A stretch of DNA of 64,000 nucleotides from Micropterus salmoides (lineage: Eukaryota > Chordata > Actinopteri > Centrarchiformes > Centrarchidae), in assembly GCF_014851395.1 (NCBI RefSeq), contig NW_024040928.1:11929943-11993942 (forward strand), read 5' to 3'. The notes below the pieces were generated by a model. The model saw only the letters and a list, made by a program, of their open reading frames with translations. It ran no database searches and was not told where the DNA came from. This document shows, piece after piece, positions 23,101 to 34,640 of this stretch. Within the stretch, counting starts at the first letter, position 1. Each line of letters begins with the position of its first letter. Both the position numbers and the translations under genes were made by a program.

Positions 23101-24550
23101 ATTTCTAATTTGTTTTATCATGTAATTGGTTCTCAAGAAAAATAGATGATATAAAGCTCTATGTCTTTAATATATTCCATTTTAATTATGTAACTAAGAA
23201 TAGTATTTGCTGATGTATTCATTTATTCACTTACAGTTAATAATAATCTTTCACCACATTTTGTCCATTTCGGGGTTCCATAGTAATGTAGGATGCAGCT
23301 TGTTTAAAGTATGCCAAATTTAGAGGAATGTTGTAATCTTGTATAATTACACTGTAATTACATAAGATACAAAAGATGGGTTCTTTTTTCACAAATAGGC
23401 TCACGCATATTTTACTTTTTTAGAGCAAATCCAGAAAACAGTGTGCAGATTGCAGATATGGAAAGACTATAACAGCGTTTTAATTATACTCAGAAAAGAA
23501 ACCCAAGCCAGGAATTTGGCAGTTTTTATTCATCAAATTCCAGTTCCAAATTCCAACAAACAGACAGAAAGAAACACAAGTGCGATAACTGTACATCCTC
23601 TTCCTCCTTCTGTTTCTTTACATCTTCTCTTCCATTTCAGGCAGTCGCTCGTCTCTTTTTGCCTTTTCTTCCTCGCTCCAGCTCTTCATACTTGTCCATT
23701 CTTGTCCTCTCACCGCAATCCTGTTGTTCAGGGCTCCTCGGAGTGGAAAGCTGGACGACAAGAAGAGAAAATGAGGTGTTGCATCAGTCCCTGTTATTGC
23801 AGGTTTATATATTAGGGGAGGAAAAATGAAAATACTGATTGTATATCTCACAGAAAAATGACTCTTTACATGCAAATAAAAAACTGCACTTTCTTGACTG
23901 CTTAGCAAGCAATATTAGGCTGCCTGCACCAAAGGCATTATTTTTTCTTATTCTTCTGTCAGTCTGCTGTTGTTTTGGCCCAAATGAACTGCTCCTTACG
24001 TTCATGGTACAATGACTCTGACTAGCATATCCTTCTGCTACTCATCAGTCTGAATGAGAGTGTTGTTGAAGTACTGAGAGATACACAAGTTTTCACTACA
24101 GTTAATTCAGCATCTTTAATGGGCCATTGATTCTGATTATTGAATAAAGAAGATAAGATGTAAGTTTATTTTATGCCTAATGAATTTGCACTATTTAGCA
24201 GAGTAAAGGGCATCATGTTCATTATAACTCTCTTAGTCAGCGGGTGATTATGTTCTGACAACTCCGTCATTACTATTATCTGCACAGTCCGGATTATCAT
24301 AGCGAGCATTTGAGCCAAACACATCTGATTTTGACACAGGATTTACATGCCGATTAACAGTCCTTCTATATTCAGAATATTAAAATATTTCACTCATGAT
24401 CTGGCACCGGTAAATGCAGTGGCCTGAATAAGATGTCAGGCGGGGTGGCGTCTTATCCACGATATTAGTTATTAATCATCTCTGTCATTAAGTGGTAGAT
24501 TAGTGTGAGGTGATGTTTTCTTACATGTGAGGGTGTCAGTTAGCTGGTGA
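20190..24550. other. Putative triadin intron or downstream region; one weak exon candidate
   Basis: Mostly AT-rich with chance frames. The segment just after the inverted-repeat element, 20200-20410, has the character of a decayed DNA-element (repeat-like GCCCCTTTACAG end) but is not assigned. The only exon-like structure on the minus strand is 23621-23753, listed separately. Confidence 0.35.
23621..23753 (-). other. Weak candidate exon, Lys/Glu-rich, possibly triadin
   Basis: On the minus strand a good pyrimidine tract and acceptor (TTCTCTTCTTGTCGTCCAG) precede an open frame that includes SWSEEEKAKRDERLPEMEEK. A GTAAAG donor follows at about 23620. Charged Lys/Glu-rich exons are expected for triadin after the membrane exon. 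However, this exon would start in phase 2 whereas the triadin exon at 24555-24686 ends in phase 1, so it cannot join it directly. A shorter use (acceptor to GTGAGA near 23716) hits a stop in the required frame. The charge bias may simply reflect a CT-rich plus strand. Confidence 0.2.
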
Positions 24551-24554
24551 ATAC

Positions 24555-24686
24555 CTTCCTCCTCATCATCAGGAGCTACCAAACTGGCTGCAAAAGTCCA
24601 TACCATCTCCAACCAATCAGTGCTCTCCCGAGCCGCGACGTCGCCAGGGACCCCAGCAGGGCTTGATTTTATTGGACGAAAGCCAC
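24555..24686 (-). CDS. trdn: Triadin, coding exon 3 (luminal acidic start)
   Basis: The exon is bounded by CTTAG acceptor and GAAG/GTATTC donor. It joins in phase with the exon at 30996-31194 to read ...DYKTLAG-GFRPIKSSPAG... and continues VAARESTDWLEMVWTFAASL then VAPDDEEEG. This matches the layout of mammalian triadin just after its membrane anchor: a short basic-polar segment, a TDW-containing amphipathic stretch and a run of acidic residues facing the sarcoplasmic reticulum lumen. An alternative, stronger donor (CACAT/GTAAGA) lies 31 bases further on in the same phase and would add about 10 residues. Later Lys/Glu-rich exons that bind calsequestrin were not found in the window. Confidence 0.75.
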
Positions 24687-27600
24687 CTAAGTAGAATATA
24701 GAGTAAAGGACAAGAGCAATGGAATAGAACAGAACAAAATCTTGTAAAGCAGAGTAAAGTGGGATATTTATACGAGAAAAAAGTTTTAACATAAAATGAA
24801 CATGAGAAGCTTCACAAAGGTAGTGTTATTCATTAGCATGTATATACTGTATATATATTTAGTTCTGCTTGCCTCTAGCCTTCACACCTCTCTTAGCGAT
24901 GGCAGAAGGAGGAGGGAGACCTGAGGGGGCAGAGACAGCATGGTGTAAAGGGAGAAACATCTTCATCTTTCAGAACATGATAGGACTTATTTTTCACGAT
25001 GCAGAGGACATGCTGAATGAGAACACGGCAAGAAACATGCAACAAAAAAAATCAGATATGGAGATTTTTTAACAAATTATTTAACAAACTGGCATCACAA
25101 GCATTCTGCCTGTTAATGGCTTATAACTACTTTATTAACTGTAATAAGGCTTAAAGCTACAACTTATAAACCTTTTATAAAGGGTGACTTATGAGGGGGT
25201 GGTATTACAATAACTGATACATCATTGTTGTATTGGGGGGGGGGGGTTGGATGACTTCTTCCACATGTCGCTTCTTAAAAGACTCGTGTTAGTGACCTCA
25301 GGTGTTGAATGCACACTGCAACAGAAAGGTAATGTCAGGGTTCAACTGCTAGCAAGTGAAAAAGTGATAAGTTGGTACTAAATGTTGCACAGAGGGCATT
25401 TCAAAGCAATGCAGCTTGTCAATTACACTAAAATAATAACAATTATTATTTTCATCTTTTTTGTACTTTGACCCTTCGGTGCTAATCACGACAGCTTTGT
25501 CCCAACGCCTGCTGTCTGTGCCTCTAAAGTGCTAAATGCATTGTTTTGATTTTCTCTGTGGATCTCTTTATTTTCCCCTCTTCCCCAGGTGGAAGAAGCT
25601 TTCTGCCTGTTTGTTGCCCACTGTGCAGGAGTCGTATAATGGATCCCCATAAACAACTGATTAATTCGCTGACATTTCTATGATTGGCACCCCAGACTCT
25701 CTGTTGTCCTTTTATTGCCTTTACTTATTCATTCAGTTTCTCTTCCACTTCACCTTTCTTCCCTCTGTGTTTCTTTCTTTCTCTGTCTTTCTAACTCATT
25801 CTGTTTTTCCTTTCTTCTCTCTCCTTTCTTTAAATTTATTTTCTGTCACAGTCTTGCTTTCATGTTCTCATCCTGCGTCTCTTTTCTTCTTCTGTCCACC
25901 TTTCTGCCTTTGTTTTTTAGTTTTGTGTAGTTTAGCAGACACATCAAAATGATAAACACAAAGAAAAGAGAATAAAAATACAATTTGTGCTGCAGAGATA
26001 AAAAATAAGAAACCCATGGGGCTCTGAAAAATCTCTCAAAAGAAAAGCGCATAAAGTAACAGGATAAGGAAAGCTAAATGATACAGAGCTTTGTTTCTTT
26101 TGTCTTTATTTTGAATCCTCCTTATTTGCATCCTCTCCCCTTCCTTCCTTTCTTTCCTTTTTACTGTCTTTCTTTCTTTATTTACAGGTGTGACACTGAC
26201 GTTGCATTGGAGAGTGACATACTAATGTTTTTACAGTTTAACACCTGCATCAGTAACACTGTATGGTTATAAAATTACCATCTGTCTCAATCTAAACTGT
26301 TTTCCTTTTCAAAAATAATTACATATATTAGGAATTGCTTACTTTTCTGCCTCTGCCTCTCAGTCAGAGAAAGAAAGATAAAAAATTACTGACTAAACTG
26401 TTGGCAGTGCTGCTTCTTTGTGTCTCATCCACCTTCTCTCCTGCTCTGAAGTCTCTGCAATGTCTTTCTTCCTGCTATACTCTGCCTTTATCTCCTCTGA
26501 ATTGCTGTTTCTTTCTATATACTATGTCTGTGCAAGTGCGTGTGTCTCCCCATTTCTATATATGTATGCTTTTATGATGCTACTTTGTCTGTCTACACAC
26601 ACTCACACAAAACTCAATCTCTGCTCTTTCACGACGGGAAGAATTGCATTTCTTCTTTATTGTCCAGAAATGTCTCCTTGTATTTCATTTACACACAGTG
26701 GCCTTTACTGAAATGTCATGGTCAGAGAAAAGGCTTGTGATTAAAAATGAAACCCAGCATTTTCGTTATTGTCCAACTTGCAAATATTTGCTTTAGAAAA
26801 TGGAAGATAACTTCAAAACTTGCTTCTCGTGTGCATTTCCTCCTCAGCTCGGAACTATCCTTAGCCCTGGGAGGAATGTGTCTTTGACTTGGAGATAGCT
26901 TTTAGTGATAAGTCTGCATGAAATATGGGCGACAAATGAATCAGTCTCATTGAGGGACTCTGTACTCCAAGTTTTCTTGGATTATCATGTTAGCCACATC
27001 AACTTGAACATATTTTTCCAATGTCAGTAGTGACGAGAAAATAAATCAGCAAAATAGCACAAATGATTTGACACCCCAACAGGCTTTAGATTTACTGTTG
27101 TCATCAGACACAATAGTCATCTATAGATGTTTATTTTAAGCATTTGTGTCACACAGCTTCTTAGTCATTGAGGACTGTTAGCAAGTCCAGAGGAAACACA
27201 AGTGCAAATCCACACAAGTAACGCAAACACACTGAGATGTCATACACCTAAGGACAGGGATAGAGAGTACACAGACAGGGGACAAAGAAAAACTTAAATA
27301 AACATATAAAACACAACATATGCAGATGTTTCCACACAGGTATAAAAATTATGTGAATCACCTACTGTGACCTTCCCAATCACCAGATCTCAGCACTGGA
27401 CTGTGCTTTCTCTGTTTCTCTTACTGAATACTGAATATAAGCGCATCCTGTATCAGTTCAATAAGGAACATGTCTTTTAGTTTCCAATTGCGGGACAATT
27501 TTGTATTTTAGGGGACATTTGGCATTACTAGATGGGGTTGAAGTAAATTTTAATAAATTTTATATCAAGTTCAAGCTTGTTAGCTTGGTAACTTATTGCA

Positions 27601-29264
27601 ATGTACAGTCCTGAGAGGAATGTGGGAGTAAATGGCACAGTTCAGAGAAAATAGAAAGAAGGTGTGAACAGTCTGAACATTGCTGTAGGCAGTTTTCTTT
27701 AAGAAACATTTTCTACTGAAGTTATGAAATAGTAAAAGACGTCCACATTCTCAGAGGGGAATATATGGAAACCTCAGCAAATGTGTGACGTGACCCCCTT
27801 ACGGCAGAAACTAGCTCTTAGAAACATTCAAGCACAGTGGCTTCACCCATATCAGAGGTGTCATGGGTCACTGCAGATGTTTAGCTTAGACAGCTGGTGG
27901 TAAACACCTGCTGGTAAACACCTGCTGGTAAAAAAAGATAATTTGAAATACTGGGCATGTACTAGAAGACAGGGCTCATGTATATCTTGATTTTCTCTGG
28001 TCTGTCACAGGCAACACTCTAGCAAGCAAGCAGTGCAGTCAAACTGTTAGCGGTTTTGTTGTGTTTTGTTTTTACCAGGAGATAAACACACGGGGTCTTC
28101 ACAGTATGATGTGTACTCTTTGGATGGGATGGCAGGTGATTGACAGCATGAGGATGGAGAAGAGGTGGGGGTGGGGGCGAAGGAGGGGGGAGAGTGAGGA
28201 GAGGAGTTAAAGATGAGTGTGTGTTGGATGAGGCAAGACTATCCTTACAACGCAAGATAGTCTAAATACATGGTGATGTGTGGTAGTTGTGGGAGTGGTG
28301 AGGACCAGATATGCTATGATACCAGAAATGAGTAGAATTGATAGAAAGGTCATTATCATAGGAAAAAAACTGCAAACCTGTGACAAAATCAAAGTGACTG
28401 ATTTTACTTTTGTGTGGTTGAAAGCTTGGAGGGCAGTTTGACCTTTATGTGTCAGGTCTATTTGGATCACTACATTGCATACTAATGCTTTACCATTACA
28501 CTTATGTGACTGTAAGGTAATGCTTAATCTTACCCGTCCATTATTCCTGAATAATGTCCTAGTCACCAGCATCACCAGGTTTTTGGAAAACCAATATAAT
28601 TTATTACTGAATGTAGGGAAAGTAGGAATGCTCTTGAAAGAAAAGCTTAATTTAAACCAAAATAAAGAATTCATTATTGAAAATGTTCTCCATACAGTAT
28701 ATTGACAAATTTCACATTTTTGTATGTTAAGCTGACATGCTAGTTATTAAGTGTACCAACTGAACACTAACTTTTACAAAATTATCACCAAATTACACAA
28801 TTCTTTCCAGAAAATATTGTAATTTATTAGAAAATGACAATTACAGACCTGTAAAATAACGTATTACCAAACAAGGATAGTGAAAATACTTGGAGCTGAA
28901 GTGAAACTGCAACCTATGACACAAATTTTAATGATAATGTAATAAAAGCAACACAGATTCAATACAAGGGATTGGAAAATGTATTATTGTGCTAAAGCAC
29001 AATTATATAATTATAAGTTCTGTAAGTCTCATTGTATAACTGAAAAAATGTTCATTTCCACATCAACATCAATATCCTATGTTTTAAATGCAATGAACAA
29101 GATTACCTTGAGAGTGTTAACATAGACACTAATCTATTGACCCTAATTTAACAGTAGCAGTATAAGCAAAGCGACTGCTGAAATGTACAGTATTATTCTA
29201 ATTACAGTTCCTTAGTTTGGGAATTTAACATTATTCGGGGAATACATATATTCAGTTTGGTGCA

Positions 29265-29560
29265 GAGTCTGTGCATTAAATATGAAGCGACAGCCAGCAG
29301 CTGGTTAAAAACAGCTAGCCTGTCTCTGTGCAAATCCACCTACCGTACCAGCCCCTGTAAAGCTCACTACTTAACATGTTATATATTTGTTTAATTGGTT
29401 CTGAAAATGAATTGTGAAAAAGACGATGCATTGTTTTACCAGGGGTTATGTGCTCGACTAATTTGGCTTTTGTCTGGGACCATTTGCTGGGCAACCCGCA
29501 GACTCCAGGAAGTTACTGCTCACAGCCAATGTAAAATGGCAAATTGTCGTTTTTAAGCTT
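29265..29560 (+). repeat. 'cagctagcctg' repeat, copy 4 (longest)
   Basis: Shows the extended family order: ATTAAATATGAAGCGACAGC, CAGCAGCTGGTT, AACAGCTAGCCTGTCTCTG, TGTAAAGCTCACTACTTAAC, GGGGTTATGTGC, GACTCCAGGAAGTTACTG. It is followed within 80 bases by an inverted partial copy. Confidence 0.6.
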
Positions 29561-29635
29561 AGGTTTTTGTACAAAATAAATAACGAGAAATAACATGTCA
29601 ATTAGAGCCCTTAGGCAAATTTAGGTATGTTCAGA

Positions 29636-29800
29636 AAGAGAAAGGCTAGCTGTTTCCCTCTGTTTTCAGTCTTCATGCTAAGCTAAGCTAACCAACTTCT
29701 GGCTGTATTGTAGCCGTACGTTTAACAGACAGATATGAGAGTGAATAAGTGCACAGTAATTCCCAAAAATGTCAAACTTTTGCTTTCCATTTAAGGTAAT
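29636..29800 (-). repeat. 'cagctagcctg' repeat, inverted copy 5
   Basis: The reverse complement of the family's first half: GGCTAGCTGTTTCCCTCTG, GCTAAGCTAAGCTAACCAAC, GAGTGAATAAGTGCAC, CAAAAATGTCAAAC. With 29265-29560 it makes a head-to-head pair inside the triadin intron. Confidence 0.6.
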
Positions 29801-30995
29801 ATAATAATAACAACTGGAGTATGATCACATAACCACAGCTGCATTGTTTTTTTCAGTGTTTTGATTGGCAGAGTGTGGCACGATTGCTCTTTCTTGATTT
29901 CTCCTGTTATGCTGCAATCAGACTTTTCTCATTACCTAAATTAATGGGTGTGCAGAGCCTTGCGAGCTTGATCATGGAGCCAGTGAATCACAGTCTTAAG
30001 CACAACTGAAAATGTTTGAAGGAGAGATCTTGACTGCTGCATTTAATTTCATCAATCAGTAACGTAGTTGCGATATCAGGGAAATTAATTTTCTGTTATC
30101 TCAAGACAATGAAGTAATTAAAGTGTGATCACAGAAAACGAAATTTGATCACGCAATACAGTTAAGTCATGAGCTAGAGATAACAGGATTAAGAATGTAT
30201 GAGGAAGCAAAGCCTCTCTCAGTTTCCGTAGAGAAGGAACAGAAAGTGTATAGAATAAAAAACAACAACATTGAAGCCAGAGAAATTATTACTTTAAATA
30301 ACTATATGTTTTAATTAGACTGGTTACGCCGTTTGAATGCGTTATGCTTGTCAACACCAGGAAGTGCCCTTTCAATCCATTCTACAAGTTATACGTTTAA
30401 GTGAAAATGAGACGGACATACCTCACTATGTACACAGCTGTATCGCTACACTGGTACATAAGCTGTCAACTGGCGGACTAATTAACGTTAGAGGCTAGGT
30501 GACCAAGTGAGTGTGAGAAAAATGCACTCCTGACAACAGTGTGTCATTTTCAATACGTCTGTCTGTCAAGTGAAGGGAAACACAGCACACCATGTGTTGC
30601 ATTAAAGCAGCACAGATGTTGGGACATTCTGTTGTTACTAACGTGTTGAAAGGAAGAATGAGATGGTCTCTGTCCCCTAACTTGACACATGGACCTTGTT
30701 GAAAATGATGACCTTCATCAGAGCACATCCACTTTTGAAGTCTGCTTCAAAAATGTCTGAGAGGTTGTTGAAAATGCTTGGATGAAAGATGAATGTGTGA
30801 ATGATTTGTGAAAAATGGGTGTCAATGAGTTGAAGGAAAGTGTATAACAAAAGGTATAACAAAACATTACAAGCACATTATAATTACATTGTAATCATTG
30901 TTGTGAGGTAAAGCTGATAAAGCTTTACTTAAAATATTTCAAGAAATAATCAACAAAAGAAATAAAAAGAAATAATCAACCATGACTCTTGTTAC

Positions 30996-31194
30996 CTGCC
31001 AGAGTTTTATAGTCAAGCAGATCAAAGAGAACGATGGCGACTCCCGTCCATGTGATGACCAGAGCCACAACCAGCAGCCAGGCCATTGGTGAAGTAAAGG
31101 TCAAAATGACATCATCCAAAAATGTCCTCTGATTGGTCCGAGCTTGAGGGGCCACCACCCCACCGTTGGCTTGACTGCTCATTGGTGAAAGGAG
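30996..31194 (-). CDS. trdn: Triadin, coding exon 2 (cytosolic tail and membrane anchor)
   Basis: The exon runs from a CTGCTCACAG acceptor to GCAG/GTAACA donor, 199 bases, starting in phase 0 and ending in phase 1. It encodes MSSQANGGVVAPQ, then RTFLDDVILTFTSPMAW, then the single membrane helix LLVVALVITWTGVAIVLFDL and LDYKTLAG. Mammalian triadin has the same arrangement: T/S-rich tail, D-[IV]-TF-SP-AW, a hydrophobic helix with ITW, and FDLxDYK. Triadin is the single-pass junctional sarcoplasmic reticulum protein linking the ryanodine receptor and calsequestrin in muscle. Translation may start at the in-exon ATG (31182) or in an upstream exon joined at LLSP. The polypyrimidine tract of the acceptor is a CT microsatellite. 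Confidence 0.85.
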
Positions 31195-31199
31195 CTGTG

Positions 31200-31226
31200 A
31201 GCAGAGAGAGAGAGAGAGAGAGAGAA
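31200..31226. repeat. (AG)n microsatellite forming the triadin exon 2 polypyrimidine tract
   Basis: About 12 AG units on the plus strand, read as (CT)n immediately before the TGCTCACAG acceptor on the minus strand. Its length therefore bears directly on the splice site. Confidence 0.9.
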
Positions 31227-31229
31227 GTT

Positions 31230-32005
31230 TGAAATAGGATGACATAATTATGAAAAGGATAGAATCTAAATGAAGAGGAGAGACATGAAGAGAACTATGG
31301 AAGAAGAGTGGAGGAGGCTCCACTTTTGGATGACTGAGGAAAGTTGTATACTTTTAAAATCGCAATACAAAATGCCAGTGAAAAAAAGCAACAATAGATG
31401 AAGCTGAAGCCACAACAAAAAAAGGATCTGCTAATGGAGTGATACAACATCACAAAATATCTTAGCCAACTTAGCTAAAAGCTAATTTAGGCAAGTTAGA
31501 GGAATATGAATAGAATATTTTTGTTTGTTTTTAGCATGTTTAAAGTGGCACATAAAGTGCTAGGCCTCACAAGAGACAGATTTTAAAGCGAATGCCAAAA
31601 ACAGCTGCGACAGAGGCTGAAATATTCGTAACTTTCTGTCAAGCCCCAGAAGTCAGCCTTGGAAGAAAATCACTGAATCCCACATTCCCCAGAGTACAAA
31701 CTGCAACGTCTTTTCATTAGACCCTCCGTGCCTGCACAATGCAGCTTCTTTGAATCTCCATGTTCCCAGTTAGGCTTTCTGTTATGAATTTCTAGTCTCT
31801 GAGCCCAAGCTGAGACAACCCCCGGGAGGATGGCATCATCAGCGTAATTTTCCCAAACTTGACAAACTCTCCTACACAGCCACAGAAGGCATTAAATGTC
31901 AAGCGTGACATTAGGCTATACAATTGTTTTTACAAGCTGGGTAGAACATTAACTTTTTGGAGTACCCCTTTAAACCTGCATTTACTGATGGTTTTGGGGG
32001 TCCCC
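31230..32005 (-). other. Upstream of triadin exon 2; no gene seen
   Basis: Probably intron 1 or 5' flank of triadin. No exon with matching phase recognised. Confidence 0.4.
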
Positions 32006-32009
32006 TAAC

Positions 32010-32355
32010 TCATGAGGACAATATCTGGCTCTTTAGCTGCTAAATGCTGCACTATGTTCAACAGCTAGTCGTTAACTGTTTCGGTTTGCTTTGTTTGGTA
32101 TGCACAGGTCGCAGAAAGGGCGCTTTTTTCTGAAGACAGCTGCCAGCTGCATTTTAAAGCGACGCTTACGAGAGCAGTGGGAGCCATCCGAAACAGCTAA
32201 GTTGCTGGCCGGAAAACCAAAACGAAGAGTTGAAAGATACATTCAAAAGTTATGTAGAGCTGAAGGGAACTGCAAGGTCGGTGGTTTGGGTTTGTCACCA
32301 GGAGCCATTGAGCTATTACAGCAATGTCAGCTACCAAAATACAGATTATTGCAGC
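32010..32355 (+). repeat. Dispersed repeat, 'ttagctgctaaatgct' family
   Basis: TGGCTCTTTAGCTGCTAAAT, GCACTATGTTCAACAGCTAG and the following AGGAGCCATTGAGC region. The first 70 bases recur at 62628-62715, and a short reverse relative lies at 51895-51950. The 89-codon frame inside is not a gene. Confidence 0.45.
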
Positions 32356-32359
32356 TTTA

Positions 32360-34490
32360 AAGTGTGGGGAGAATATGTGAGAGTGTGTACTCTTGAAATC
32401 AGCTTTCCACAATATTCCCTTTAAACTTCAACATCATCTTGTCCCTGTTGTCCAAGAGATAATATAGAAATATATTATATTTAAATAAAGATCTTTAGAA
32501 TTGCTGACTGCACCATTCAAATAGTCGTAATCTCTAAATATCAATAGGAATTAGCGGGCAGCGCAATTAACATCTGGTTTGGAATTGTGTGGAGCAACAA
32601 ATTGCCTGGCTTTGGAGGTATATTTATGTATGAGGACACAAGCAAACCTGTGACAAAAATTCTAAGTAAACTACAGAAACCTTGGAGTATTATGGGGTGA
32701 AGAATCCGCTTTGCCTTAAGCCTTTTGGTATCAAAACCAACACAGGGTTACAGCCCATGATGTTGTTGGTGCTATAAACATATGGCATGATATCTCCCAC
32801 CATGAATTCACCACTGAGCCCAATTTTAATCTGTCCTTAATGTGAGTTCATGTTACCAGTTCTTTTGATTAATGCACACAGCAGCTGTTTATTCACACAG
32901 ATGTCAGCGAAGCATTCAAGTATGTTCTGTTTTCCTTTGTGCGAGGATGAGAATGACAGATATGAGGAGGGGAAAGAGTGGGAGAGAGCAACGAGAGATG
33001 GAGAGAGAGACAGACAGACAGAGATCGCCTGAGGTGGTGAGGAGATTAAATTCCATCTCACTTTGAAAAATCCGCTCTACAAGACAAATTACTTCTCTAA
33101 AGAAAGTTTTCATCATTGTGTGGCAGCGGGGCCGCGTGCCATAACATGATTACGCGCCCGCGTTAGGTTGTTTGTGTTCATTATGTGGCGTGCTGCGATG
33201 AACGCCTGAGATGATTTATTTTTCCCCTCTGTTTCTCTGCCTGCCTCTCACACAGCTTATCTGCAAATGTAAAGTGATAGTTACACTGTGGTGGAGATGT
33301 GAATTAAAATAGGACTGACTCATTTGGAAGAACTACGCCCTTCTCAAGGTTATTAATGAGGCCCTGAAGGATGCTGCGCTGGTCCGGCATTTAACACCAT
33401 TCATTATGACAGTCTCGTTGACACACTTAGGTGGCGGTTTGTACTCCAGTGGTTCTCATCATCACTGTCAATTAGTAGAAGCTTAGTGTACAGATCCCCT
33501 GTCTCCTCAATATATCATATATGTACCTCAAGGTAAAATTTTCTCTCTATATATACTTCTACTTGTGAGTTAAATCCAATCACTTGAGTGAAATGGCCTT
33601 TTATAGCCTATTATGTAGCATGTGCACTCCAACCCATCATATCTATCTATCTATCTGTCTATTGTACAATGTATATATGTCCAGGATGATTGTATAATTT
33701 GAAAAATTGAAATGTTTTGAATCAGTAGCAAGTCTCGGGCTGACCTTTCTGTTGCTGCAGTCAGATAGCAAACTACAAAATCAATTAAACGTAATTCTGC
33801 CCACGCACACTCAAATGTGCGTTTCTGTGTGCGTCCGATTCGAGAAAGCCAAACATTGATCTGGTGAACAGTAGCTGGCGTTTGTGCCATTTCAGAAGTA
33901 GAGCTGAGAGTGCTTGTGTGTGGACCTGTGCGTGTGTGTGAGAGATATAAAAGCTGACCATTGATCTAGTGAAGCCCTGACAACGGCTGGTCAGGCCAAC
34001 ATATTGATCCACAGCAGGTAAAACAGTCACAATATTACAACGACACAATGTTGGAGCAAAGGCTAAATATCCTACAGCAGATACAGGTATCTACTTCACC
34101 GTTCTTCTACAGTATAGTTCTCTTATCTAGCCCATCTTTTAGTTTCTGTCAAAGTGTGAGCCCCAGTCTAAAAACATTTTTCCTTTATGTTACGTATGTG
34201 TCTGTCCAGCCTGGTATCACCAAATGGTGTATGAATAACAAGCCAATGTCTTGGGTCATTTCACACCACATAGTCTGTACTGACTTATATTGTGCAGAGA
34301 CGGCGTGTCATTTTCCGCACAAATGTCATAGAGAAAGAAATTCATATATAAAGAATATATAATATAAGCCCACCTAGGGACGAGGTCGGGTCCTGAACTG
34401 ACCCTAACCCACGAGAGCAGTGTTCATGGCTGGTGTGAAACCAAAAGTCAGTGTTCAAGATTCAAGATCTTGACTTATGCAATGTATTTA
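32360..34490. other. No gene recognised
   Basis: Includes a short TATC run (33640-33659) and a purine-rich stretch at 32950-33030 that keeps three overlapping frames open. GC-containing sequence near 33120-33170 (GCAGCGGGGCCGCGTGCC) is isolated and too short to call a CpG island. Confidence 0.35.
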
Positions 34491-34640
34491 CAGTTTTTCT
34501 CAGACGCTTTGGTACATTTCTCAAATCATCCTTAACATTTGCAAAACAGTATGTGCATTTCTCAATACATATTGTCCAAACAGCAACACGCAAAAGCCTG
34601 TAACTTACATCACTTAACATAACTTAACTGATTTGCTTTA
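34491..34640 (+). mobile_element. Solo terminus of a TA-flanked CAGTTTTTCTC element
   Basis: TACAGTTTTTCTCAGACGCT, then GGTACATTTCTCAAATCATC and CAAAACAGTATGTGCATTTC. The terminal bases match the element at 18380-20186 but the subterminal sequence differs, so it is a related family. No partner terminus is seen nearby. Confidence 0.45.

Larger units (their letters stand above)
24687..30995 (-). other. trdn: Triadin intron between exons 2 and 3
   Basis: 6.3-kb intron set by the two exons. It holds CT-rich stretches at 25720-25920 and 26120-26190, a G run at 25227-25236, and the inverted pair of dispersed repeats at 29265-29800. No other exon or gene is recognised; the 155-codon minus-strand frame at 28207-28674 has no supporting features. 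Confidence 0.65.

Noticed and set aside
28207..28674. 155-codon minus-strand frame
   Set aside because: No recognisable family, no bounding splice sites, and it lies within the triadin intron.
32091..32360. 89-codon plus-strand frame with basic residues
   Set aside because: Falls inside a dispersed repeat shared with 62628-62715; no splice or start support.
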